Positions 32,891 to 45,600 of a stretch of DNA of 64,000 bases are shown piece by piece. A program made the position numbers and the translations under genes. Below the pieces are notes generated by a model. It saw nothing but the letters and a program-made list of their open reading frames with translations. It was not told where the DNA came from and searched no databases. Position 1 is the stretch's first letter. Each line of letters begins with the position of its first letter. This DNA comes from Nematostella vectensis (lineage: Eukaryota; Cnidaria; Anthozoa; Actiniaria; Edwardsiidae), in NCBI RefSeq assembly GCF_932526225.1, contig NC_064045.1:14936442-15000441 (forward strand). Direction: 5' to 3'.

Positions 32891-35800
32891 CTATAGTTCG
32901 ATACCAGACTTCCAAACCGTCCGTTTTGCAATTGAGGGGGAGGCCTGGGGCGAAAAGCTATTAAGGTCCGATATGGTATGCCTTCGCTGCAAAGGACGCT
33001 TTGTCGATCTCTCGACAAGACTCGACGTCCTTTCGATTTTATTCGATGTCGTCCTCATAGCTTTCATTTTGGCTTTACGTAAACTCGCGTTCAAATGCAT
33101 GTATTCCTGGAAGATGGCGTCGGCCTTTGCTACATCGCGATAAAGCGTTGCTGATTTCCATTTCTGCGTATGGCTTTTTAGCTGAGCGAGTTCTATCCCT
33201 CCTAAGCCTAGCTCAACTACAGATCTTCGTCTGTTCAGGTCCTGTGATGGCTGAGACGATTTTCGCGCCGCTTTCGCGCGTATAAAATTCCTCGCGACAA
33301 GAGTCAGTAACTTAAGTTTCTTTTCGATGTCCTTGGCGGCCATTGTGGCGGCTATCTTCTCTTTGGATTCCTTTAAATGCTTCATCAGAACAGCAATAAC
33401 TACGTTGACAAGAACGAATTGAGCCGCCAGTACGAAGGTGACGAAGTACAGCGGTGATGTGTATCTGCTGAGACAGCAGTTCTTACTGCAGTCAGCGGAG
33501 TCCTCGCACTTGGATCGCAAAGTATCCTGGGGAAAAAGAATCCAAATTTACTTCTACTTTGTTATAATCATTGTCACTAAAAATGATTTGAGATATGCTA
33601 TCTGGATCCTATGGGATGCCTTGGTCTGTGTATACGAGGATTGTGTATATGAGGATTGTATATATGAGGATTGTGTATATGAGGATGTGTATATGAGGAT
33701 TGTGTATATGAGGATTGTATATATGAGGATTGTGTATATGAGGATGTGTATATGAGGATTGTGTATATGAGGATTGTGTATATGAGGATGTGTATATGAG
33801 GATGTGTATATGAGGATGTGTATATGAGGATGTGTATATGAGGATGTGTATATGAGGATGTGTATATGAGGATGTGTATATGAGGATGTGTATATGAGGA
33901 TGTGTATATGAGGATGTGTATATGAGGATGTGTATATGAGGATGTGTATATGAGGATTGTGTATATGAGGATTGTGTATATGAGGATGTGTATATGAGGA
34001 TGTGTATATGAGGATTGTGTATATGAGGATGTGTATATGAGGATGTGTATATGAGGATTGTGTATATGAGGATTGTGTATATGAGGATGTGTATATGAGG
34101 ATGTGTATATGAGGATGTGTATATGAGGATTGTGTATATGAGGATGTGTATATGAGGATGTGTATATGAGGATTGTGTATATGAGGATGTGTATATGAGG
34201 ATTGTGTATATGAGGATTGTGTATATGAGGATGTGTATATGAGGATGTGTATATGAGGATGTGTATATGAGGATGTGTATATGAGGATGTGTATATGAGG
34301 ATGTGTATATGAGGATGTGTATATGAGGATGTGTATATGAGGATGTGTATATGAGGATGTGTATATGAGGATGTGTATATGAGGATGTGTATATGAGGAT
34401 GTGTATATGAGGATGTGTATATGAGGATTGTGTATATGAGGATGTGTATATGAGGATGTGTATATTAGGATTGTGTATATGAGGATTGTGTATACGAGGA
34501 TGTGTATATGAGGATGTGTATATGAGGATGTGTATATGAGGATTGTGTATATGAGGATTGTGTATATGAGGATGTGTATATGAGGATGTGTATATGAGGA
34601 TGTGTATATGAGGATGTGTATATGAGGATGTGTATATGAGGATGTGTATATGAGGATGTGTATATGAGGATTGTGTATATGAGGATGTGTATATGAGGAT
34701 GTGTATATGAGGATGTGTATATGAGGATGTGTATATGAGGATGTGTATATGAGGATGTGTATATGAGGATTGTGTATATGAGGATGTGTATATGAGGATA
34801 TGTATATGAGGATTGTGTATATGAGGATGTGTATATGAGGATGTGTATATGAGGATGTGTATATGAGGATGTGTATATGAGGATGTGTATATGAGGATCA
34901 ACAGAGTCGCACTACCACTCAAAATAACATTTTCGAGAAAGCCTATAAACAGACATGCGAGTAAAAATCATCAACCAAATCAATTGTTACATATATATTT
35001 GTATCACAATTTTAGCCAATCTTACCTATGCAGAACATGTCAAACCGTTCCCCCCCCACAATGGGTTGTGGTGATCATGGTGGTGACGACGGTAATAATG
35101 TCACGGTGTCACGCTATAACGTAACGGTAATGGTGGGCCCTACCTTGAGAATCCCATTCCAGTTATCTCCCGTGGCAATCACGGTGTCACGTCACAACAT
35201 GTCTGTCACGGTGTCACGCTATAACGTAACGGTATTGCTGGGCTCTACCTTGAGAATCCCATTCCAGTTATCTCCCGTGGCGATCACGGTGTCATGTCAT
35301 AACATGTCACAGTGTCACGCTATAGCGTAACGGTATTAGTGGGCCCTACCTTGAGAATCCCATTCCAGTTATCTTCCGTGGCGATTACGGTGTCACTTCA
35401 TAACATGTCACGGTGTCACGCTATAACGTAACGGTATTGGTGAGCCCTACCTTGGGAATCCCATTCCAGTTATCTCCCATGGCGATCACGGTGTCACGTC
35501 ATAACATGTCACGGTGTCACGCTATAGCATGACGGTATTAGTGGGCCCTACCTTGAGAATCCCATTCCAGTTATCTCCCGTGGCGATCACGCTGTCACGT
35601 CATAACACGTCACGGTGTCACGCTATAACGTGACGGTATTGGTGGGCCCTACCTTGAGAATCCCATTCCAGTTATCTCCCGTGGCGATCCTGAACAGTGT
35701 CAGCATAGCGGTACCGAAATCCCTGAAGTGGGCGTGTCTGTTGAAACCTTGGCAGGGGTAGTCATGGGAGCATTCTGTCAAGCAAAATAACGCGAAAGGG

Positions 35801-38800
35801 GTAGTCATGGGAGCATTCTGTCAAGCAAAATAACACCACAGGGGTAGTCATAGGAGCATTCTGTCAAGCAAAATAACAGGACAGGGGTAGTCATGGGAGC
35901 ATTCTGTCAAGCAAAAAAACAGGACAGGGGTAGTCATGGGAGCATTCTGTCAAGAAAAACATCACGACAGGGGTAGTCATGGGATCATTCTGTCAAGAAA
36001 AACATCACATACACAGATACATTATAGTCGTTGTTTTAGTTGTTGTTTTAATCATTGTCGTTGTAGTTGTTATGGTTGTTGTTGTTGCTTTAGTCGTTGT
36101 TGTTGTCGTATTTAAGTATGGTCGTCGTCGTCGGGTGGAAGTTCTGGAAGTTGTGTTCTCGTACTGCTGTTGTTGATGTTGTTGACGTTGTTGGTGTTGT
36201 TGATGTTGTCGATGTTGTCGATGTTGTCGATGTTGTCGATGTTGTCGATGTTGTCGATGTTGTTGATGTTGTCGGTGTTGTTGATGTTGTTGATGTTGTT
36301 GATCCGTTGATGTTGTCGATGTTGCTGATATTTCTCTTTACTCACCAAGAGATCCAAAAAGCTGTATACCAAGACAGGAGTAGATAAAAAAGAGCAGAAA
36401 GAATAACAATCCAAGATTGGCTACCTGCAAGTGAACGAATCATTTCATTAATAAGAATTTTCCTTTTGGAATTCCTAAAGCGTGGTTCGTCGTGTGTTCT
36501 GAGTTGCTAGTACTTTATGACCCATTAATACTATTTGTGTGAAAGCATTCTTTATGGGCCAACGAGATTGCGATGTTTACACATTCTGTAAATCAACCGG
36601 ACAGCCACAGTTTGTTTGCATATAGGAGTAACAGTTTGGCCTCACATTTACATTACGTTGCAGAGCTAACTTTGTCGGTAGTTTTATGTGCAGTTGTTGT
36701 TTTACAGAGCCTGTATTATATTCGATTGTAGCTCTGGGCAGTACACTACATCGGCGAGATGGTCATACTGTAACGTACCTGAGGCAGAGCTTCGAAGAGA
36801 GTGTCAAGAAGGGAGCGAACACCTTTGGCCAGCTTTACTAGCTTTAGAACTGTAACGTGACACAAGAAAGAATAAATATGAAAGATATGTCAACTAATAT
36901 TGCTATTGCCATTGTTTTTGTTTTTACAGGGTCGAGGCAGGCCTCGAAATATCCGTATTACATGTCACGGTTTCGGGGTATTACACGTCACGGTGTCACG
37001 GTATTACACGTCACGGTGTCACGGTATTACATGTCACGGCGTCATGGTATTACATGTCACGATGTCGGGGTATTACACGTCACGGTGTCACGGTATTACA
37101 CGTCATGGTGTCACGGTATTACATGGCACGGAGTCACAGTATTGCATGTCACGGCGTCACGGTATTACATGTCACGGTGTCGGGGTATTACACGTCACGG
37201 TGTCACGGTGTCACGGTATTACATGGCACGGAGTCATAATATTGCATGTCACGTTATATCCAAAAATACCATCTTCACTAGGGACGGTAATTTCAGTTAA
37301 TGGAGCCGGAGCCAGGCTCAAAGGTCACTCATGAATTATATCGTGCGGGTACGCGTAACTTACGATAACACATTTATAACTCAATATGTTTCACCTCAGA
37401 TACCTCACTCGTTCTTAATTCTTATTGGTCGTTATCTACCTATATAAACCGCCACACTTAAATTAAAGTATTTCGCAACCGTTAAGCTACTTGAACTGTA
37501 AAGATAAACAGTACCTTATTGCACTTAATTTTCGCGACGTCAAAATTTCGCGATTTTGAGATGGCGATATTTCGCGACACTTTAGTTTCCTATTTTCGTA
37601 ATAACCAGATCATTTTATTTTCGCGATTTCGGGATAAAAAAATCAAGCAAAATAAGTAGTTAAAATGTGCTGTAATCATCAAAACTGAAAAAATTTTTAA
37701 CAAAAAGATGCGTGGGCTAAATTTAGATTCATAAAAATCTATAAATCCAAGTCCTACTCAACCCCTCACTGTACTATATGTACATTAGATGACTAAATAG
37801 ACAAAGTGTCTCCATAAAGCTTATTAAACGGCCAATATTCCCCCAAAGGCTTCTTGTGTACTCACTTAATTTTCGCGAATCCTAATTTTCGCGTCACTTT
37901 ATTTTCGCGAATCTTTTAAAATCGCGAAATTAAAGTGACGCGAAAATTAAGTGTAATAATGTATAACATGTCCCGGTGTCACGCCATGCTAACCTCGAGT
38001 GATTCTGAGCACGCGCAGAGTACGTATAACTGTCGGGTTAAAAAGATGATCCACTTTCACTAAGAGTTCGAGGACGATTCCTGTCACAGACAGCAACACG
38101 ATAGCCAGATCGATGAGGTTCCATCTGAAACAATAAACATATGGACACCCCCTTAATCAACAATAACAACACAGGAAGAACACAAACAACAAGCAAACAA
38201 CACTATCACTAAGTCAATGAGGCTCCACGAAAAAAAAAACATGTAATTAACAACAACATGGAAACACCGACAACAACAAACATTAAAACAACAACATGTT
38301 AGCAACAACAACATGTTAGCAACAACAACATGTTAGCAACAACAACATGTTAGCAACAACAACATGTTAGCAACAACAACATGTTAGCAACAACATGTTA
38401 GCAACAACAACATGTTAGCAACAACAACATGTTAGCAACAACAACATGTTAGCAACAACAACATGTTAGCAACAACAACATGTTAGCAACAACATGTTAG
38501 CAACAACAAACATTAAAACAACAACATGTTAGCAACAACAACATGTTAGCAACAGTACAATTTCTTAGCTGTTCTCTAAGCAATGTCCATCTTAAAACAG
38601 CTATAACATCAACATGTCAACAACAGCAAAACTTCAACAACAACAACAACTAATATGAGCACCGGTTGCTGGTGCACTTCACTCGAACGTTCAATAAAGT
38701 CGGAAAACACTGACAACATTCTATCGCTGACACACCTGTCCTTGGGATATCTAACAAAGCCGAGAGCGATGACTTTAACAACGACTTCAATCACGAACAC

Positions 38801-39614
38801 AGAAGTGAAGAAGTAGTTTGTCGTCTCCACGAAAACCTCGTATGACTGAAAAACAAGTAACAGAATCGAATCTGTAACGCCCTTTTAGGGTTGCGTTATT
38901 GTTACGACCTGTTAGGATTGTGTGACCGTGTAGGCCTGTCAGGGTTGCGTGACTGGGACTGCCTGTTAGGGTTGCGTGGCTGTGACGGCCTGTTTGGGTT
39001 GCGTGGCTGTGACGGCCTGTTAGGATTGCGTGACTGTGACGGCCTGTTAGGATTGCGTGACTGGGACTGTCTGTTAGGGTTGCGTGACTGGGACTGCCTG
39101 TTAGGGTTGCGTGACTGTGACGGCCTGTTAGATTTGCGTGACTGTGACGGCCTGTTAGATTTGCGTGACTGTGACGGCCTGTTAGGATTGCGTGACTGTG
39201 ACGGCCTGTTAGATTGGCGTGACTGTGACGGCCTGTTAGATTTGCGTGACTGTGACGGCCTGTTAGGATTGCGTGAATGTGACGGCCTGTTAGAGTTGCG
39301 TGACTGCCTGTTAGAGTTGCGTGACTGCGACGGCCTGTTAGGGTTGCGTGACTGTAACGGTATGCTAGGGTTGTGTGACTGTAAGAAGGTATGGGATACC
39401 TTATTTGTTTTTGGATATAATGTGGGGCTACTTTTGGAATAGAGCTACCTGTGGATTTGGTCTACCTGTGGCATCTTGTAATGCTCCAGTGACATACAGA
39501 TGACGTTGATGCATATAATGGCCGCGATAGTAATATCCCAGTTCCTGTGTGTACAGATAAAGTGGATCTTGAGGCGAAGCGGGCCATACGACTCGTAGTA
39601 AAGCGAATCTTCGG
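32891..39614 (-). CDS. Cav3: Cav3 exons 22-28: domain IV and C-terminal tail
   Basis: Exons 39466-39614, 38736-38845, 37994-38124, 36779-36849, 36346-36424, 35653-35774 and 32891-33526. IVS1 is [23 protein letters not shown]4 runs across exons 24-25 ([12 protein letters not shown], then [10 protein letters not shown]). IVS5 is exon 26. The filter is [13 protein letters not shown] at the end of exon 27. IVS6 in exon 28 is [20 protein letters not shown]. The cytoplasmic tail after [10 protein letters not shown] is about 160 residues, shorter than in vertebrates, and basic ([14 protein letters not shown]). No IQ motif is evident, as expected for Cav3. Confidence 0.95.
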
Positions 39615-42600
39615 CTGTTGAAAGAGCCAAGACTTAGGGCGCGTTTTTTTTTTACTCATGATTCCGGACGAGAATCATTAGAATAGAAAAACCGCGCGTT
39701 CGTTTATATCCCGCGTTCCTATTCAGGAATGGAACGAAGGCCATTTCTTGTCTGAGTCTGAATGTCGCTTAGTCAATCATACACAATGTGGCCAATCATC
39801 TTCCTGTTGTGTACCGTCAAATGGTTCATGACGCGACATTGAAAAAGTGAAAGCCATCGGTTGGTTTAGACGGTTGATTGACTACGCGCTTTTACCAAAC
39901 GAGACAAGGATTTTGGGTTCGCCGAGATCGCGCAAAAACGAATTCGGCTACCGAGATCGAGGTCATGCAGGGAAATATGAGGCTTTGGCGTATCGACCGA
40001 GGCTTTGCGAGACACCTAACTATTACAAGGCAGTCTGTTAGAGATCCAGTCCACTCTTGAACACCTCGTAAAGAACACGTTGTTTTACAAAAACATCTTA
40101 ATAACTCGAACTCTTAAAAGAAGCAATATGAGTTACTCCAATTGCAATTAAACTCAATTTTGTACCGCCTGAATTAGCCCTTGTGGAATACCACTCCATT
40201 TACATACTATAGCGAGTACTAAAATAAAATATATATAGCAAATTTTGATACGATAAAGGGTTTATAGTATTTATGTCAGCATGCAGTAGCTTAACAGCCA
40301 GGCCCATACCTTGCATCTGATTTCGCGCCTTTTTGCCCTTCCTATGCGGCCTGGCCTGCTCCTCTTCGTCCATTCTTTCACGGCAGCGCTGGAAGTTTTC
40401 CACGACCACGCCCACTATCATGTTAAGCACGAGGAAGCCACCAAGGAGAAGGAAGGGTATGAAATAGACTAGTCGCCATTCGGCGTAGTTCACTATTGGC
40501 TGATGAATGTAAAGACATATCACGTGACCATGGCGCCACTTGACGTACTATTGACCAAGACATATCACGTGACAAGGTGTCACTTGGCGTAGTTCGCTAT
40601 TGGCCGAGAAATATCACGTGATAGGGTGCCACCTTGTTATCATACCTGAACATCGACATCCACTGCATCTATCCCATGATGCATTATTTCAACCCATCCG
40701 TCCTTTGTGGAGACCACGAAAAGAGAAATGAGCGCCTGCGAATGAATATGTGTGTCAGCGGAACAAGCAAGCACTTAATGAGGCAACCACCCATGACACG
40801 TGGTGTGCTTGTTGACTTTTATTGCAGTAAATTTTGTTGTTTAAATTGTTTCAAAATGTGAGCTGTTTATAAAAGACTATGAAATGCTGTAAAGTAGCTA
40901 AAAATTGGCGTTCACCTGCAGTAGATCGTCAAAGTTGTAGCGGCGGTTAACCCACTGACCACGCGTACTGTTGGCGCACTCCTGCTTGCTGATCACGTGA
41001 CTATCTCCTTCACAGTAATAAAACTTGCCTTTGAAAAGCTGCAATAAAAAACTTTGTTATATCAAGGAATCGGGGTAGTTCCAATAATATTATTTAATGG
41101 TTCTCGGGACTCCGCAGAAAAGTTTTAATTATATACTGCATATTATACGTTATCGCATTGCGCGAGATAACATTATACAACGACACTCGTAAATCGCGCG
41201 CTCTAATTGATCAAGAGTCCATGTGTATGTTATCAGAGGACACACGCACTCTTGGCGTCAGCATGTGCGCGTGATCACAAATAACTAGACACCAGTTTTT
41301 TGTTCATGAAACGCTTGAAGCCATCTGTGCATCTATTAGAGGACAGACGCACGCAAAAAATCAGATCTATTTGTTAAACAACGACAATAATGATAATACT
41401 AATCAAGAAAGCATAAGATGAACTAATACAATACTAATAACAATAATAGACATACCTGATCTATGCCTGAAATCATACTAATTGCACACAGCGCGCAAAA
41501 TAAACTGCATACCTGAACTCCAAGAATACCAAACATGACAAAGAAAATCGCGGCAATGAGGACGGTGTTGCCGATGGGTTTGAGAGAGTAGAGAAGTGTC
41601 TGCACCACGAGCTTGAGACCAGGAGCACGACGAATTACCCTAAGACAAAAAGAACGTATGATCACATCACCCTTAGACAAAAAGAACGTATGATCACATC
41701 ACCCTTAGACAAAAAGAACGTATGATCACATCACCCTTAGACAAAAAGAACGTATGATCACATCACCCTTAGACAAAAAGAACGTATGATCACATCACTC
41801 TAAGACAAAAAGAACGTATAATAAAATCACCCTAAGACAAAAAGGACGTATGATAACATCACCCTGTGACAAAAAGAATGTATAATAACACCACCCTAAG
41901 ACAGAAAGAACCTATGATAACATCACCCTAAGACAAAAAAACGTATGATCACATCAACAAAAGACAAAAAGAATGTATGATTACATCATCTGAAGACAAA
42001 AAGAACGTATGATAACATCACCCTAAGACAAATAGAACCTATGATAACATCACCTTAAGACAAAAAGAACATATGATCACATCACCCTGAGACAAAAAGA
42101 ACGTATGATCACATCAACAAAAGACAACAAGAACGTATGATCACATCAAAAAGAATGTATGATCACATCAACAAAAGATAAAAAGAATGTATGATCACAT
42201 CAACAAAAGACAAAAAGAATGTATGATTACATCATGTGAAGACAAAAAGAACGCATCATAACATCACACTAAGACAAAAAGAACGTATGATCAAATCATC
42301 CTTAGGACAAAAAGAACGTCTAATAATTAAATCACACTCCCAAAATAAAAATAAAACGTGTGATTAAATCACCCCAAATTAAATAGAATGTTCGATAACA
42401 CCACCTTACGACAAAAGAAAGTCCTCAACAAATTTATCTAACGAATTCCATGTCCCTTACACTCGTGATTGTAACACGTTGTACAGCGTGCCGTGGAGCA
42501 GTCTGTATCTACAGGATAAACCAATGAGACAGGCACACACATATGGGGTGTATATTACATATATATTACCTGAGCGGCCTGAGGGTCCGCAGCGCTCGAA

Positions 42601-45600
42601 AGACCCGCAGAGTCCCGAGGACCTCGGGCGACACATGCGACGTGTAGGTGACGATGATGTCAATCCACGACACCATTACCAGGAAACCGTCCAGAACGTC
42701 CCACCCGTCCCTGAGGTAAGTCCCCGGACCGAGTACCAGACCCATGGCAACCAGCTGAAAAAAATACCAGGAACACCATTACCAGGAAAGCATTAATATA
42801 TCTAATAGCAGTACTAGGAAACCTTTCCCTAAGGTATCACTTACCTTTATCAACATCTCTATTGTGAATATGATGGTGAAGACCAGCATCGAGATGTCTA
42901 TTATCTGGCGCTTCTGTAACAAAATGTGACACAAATTCCACACCTTCATTATTCAGCCAAGATTGGCAAATACTTCATGAGATGAAAAAGAAACCCCCAA
43001 ATATCCATCTAGTCCTATATTTACCATATCCACTCGAAGTTCCCCCATTAGCCGATTGAAATATATACTTTTTGAAAATTCCTTTTTTCAAAGATTCAAA
43101 ACATGAAGAGGTAAAAGGAAACCAATCCATGAAGGAACAATGAATACCTCCTTGTTTAAATCTTACCCCCCCCTTTTTTAACTCAAGGATCCGACCCTGT
43201 TTTAATTAGTTTTCCCGCATGCTCGCCCCATGCTCTTTTACATTCTTCAGAAAAACCGACAGCCATCCATCGTCATGTGACCAAAATACAGTATTTCAAT
43301 TGCTTTCCCCCTGATAGTTACCAGTCCCTGCTCGGCGATATCGGGAGCCTCTATCGCAAGCACTGCGCAGCTGAATATGATAAAGACCAGGATGACGTAA
43401 TCAAACGCACGGTGGCTGCACACCGCGCGCATGCGCTGACGAAACCTGAAAAGGCAAGGCGATATTTAGCAGGCACATGGACAGGATTTCCTGAGGGTGG
43501 GTGGGGTGGGTATATAGGCACAAACTCATACCATTAAACAAGGCGATATCCCAAATATGGTATGTTATTAACTAGTAAGGAATTAACCGGGGGCTACAAA
43601 AAAGGACTGTTTACAGACAAGATTACTTGAAATGATTTTTCTTTAAAACATTGTTTAAAATCTGGCGGTCAAAGGAAGGGTAGGGGGTGAACGGGATATA
43701 AAAAGACCATGATAATGACGTAATCACCGGTTGTCAGGGGCGAACATGAAGAAGGACCAGTCGTGTCTGACGGCGAACACGCTGACCTTCTTTCGCGGCT
43801 GAACCTGAAAAAATACAACATTTATAGCTGAGTGGGGCTCTATACTGTCTGACGGCGAACACGCTGACCTTCTTTCGCGGCTGAACCTGAAAATACAACA
43901 TTTATAGCTGAGTGGGGATCTATACACGATATTCTTGAGAGACGTATAGTTGCAGAACTATGCTAGCCGCAACACAACGCACGATATACTTTATTAGAGA
44001 AACCTTTCATAACAGTGGTATTTTACTTAACTGTTTCAGCTGCAGTTGCTGTTTATGTAACGAGAAAAAGTTTTATACGCAGAAATTCTAAAAACCAAAT
44101 TCGAGTATAAAGTCTTCAAGGAATGTGTTTGCAGACACATAGACCGGGCTAAGACCGAGCTAGCCTACTCGCTCCTAGACACCATTAAGATGTCCATATA
44201 GACCGGGCTAAGACCGAGCTAACCTACTCGCTCCTACACTGGCCAATATCGGCCAGACCACTCGCGATAGGACCACTTACCAATGTGCTTTGCCGCCTCC
44301 CCTTCATAACGCTCGGCATGCCATCCCCCACTTGAGTATAGTAAGCCATATAAGGTATTTCTTCGCAACTCTCTTCATACGTTACTTCCGGTTCGATTAC
44401 TTTCGGTTGAATGATTTTCGAAGATTTGATATCGGGCTTGTTGACTTCCTTTACTTTTACTTCCGGTTTAAAGAATACTGTTTTACAGGCTTCCGGTATG
44501 TTCCCTTCAGGTGTCTCTAGCTCCAGCTTCTCAGTTATTTTTTCATCATCTACGTTATCTTCGTCGTCAAGGTTACTTGATTTTCTCGGGGAAAACCCCT
44601 TCATCTGTACCTGAGTTTTTATGACGTCATCGTCGACAAATGCCGGGTTATATACGGGCTGGCCTGGAATACGCGAGGACCCTGGATTTCTACGCGTTTT
44701 TCTCAGCAGGGAAATAGACGTCTGTCGCATTTGCTTTAACTCTGGCAACGTAAACGACAGCTCGCCTACCGGACCACTCGACAGGCACCTCTCCAGTGAG
44801 GTCTTCCGACTGTTACAGGTCTTCCCGGATTTCTTAGATGAATCCCGGGTCTGCGGGGATGCGCCTGATAATAATGCGTTGCGCAAGGCATGACCGCAGT
44901 AATCCATCGCGGGCTCAGCGTGTTGGTCTCTGTCATATGAGCCTGCTTCATTATTTACTAGGGTCAGCGGATTGCGATGACATGGAGCTTTTAGGTGGTC
45001 TGCCTGGTTGTGGTGTCTTTGTCGAGAGGCTTCGGCTGTGTCCTGGCTTATCGCAGATGTCTTGCACTAAAGACAAAGTAAAAATGATTAATCGTCAGAG
45101 TTACAAAGTTATAATTAGGCGGGTTGAATTCTGACAAGCAAAACACATCTAATAAAATACACTATTTAAATAACAATACGCAAACCATAGTCTATTTTAC
45201 ATTACACAATGCCTTGATAAAATTACTGCTGATACCAAAACACTGACCAAATTCATGTAAGATAAAATACGATGAGTCATCTTTGATCGTTAAGGGCAAT
45301 ACCCACCCCAGAGCTTGTGAACCCCTCCACTAAGATCGCTACTAGAAGGTTGAATAACACATAATAGCCCACGGTCATCAGGGCGATAAAATAGAGAGCT
45401 GCCCAGTAGCTCGTAGCGCGCATTCCCTTGAACATCACTTGGTTCCAGTTCTCCTGAGTCAAAATCTGCGCCGAAAAGAAAGATTAGCGAGTTTGTGCGC
45501 ATGCGCGGCACTCGTCTTGCCTGATACACCGTCACCATGGCAATAATCTTTTTTTCATATGGAACATCGTCACCATGGCAAGACCCTCGCCTAACCTGAA

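Noticed and set aside
33609-34922. 437-codon minus-strand frame repeating [14 protein letters not shown]
   Set aside because: It is wholly inside a 14/15-bp minisatellite within Cav3 intron 27, so the frame is open only because the unit lacks stops.
36097-36414. Frames of Val-Asp or Asn-Ile-Asp repeats
   Set aside because: GTT/GTC triplet repeat in an intron.
38891-39442. 183-codon plus-strand frame rich in LLGLRDCDG
   Set aside because: 27-bp repeat in Cav3 intron 22 on the opposite strand. No splice or homology support.
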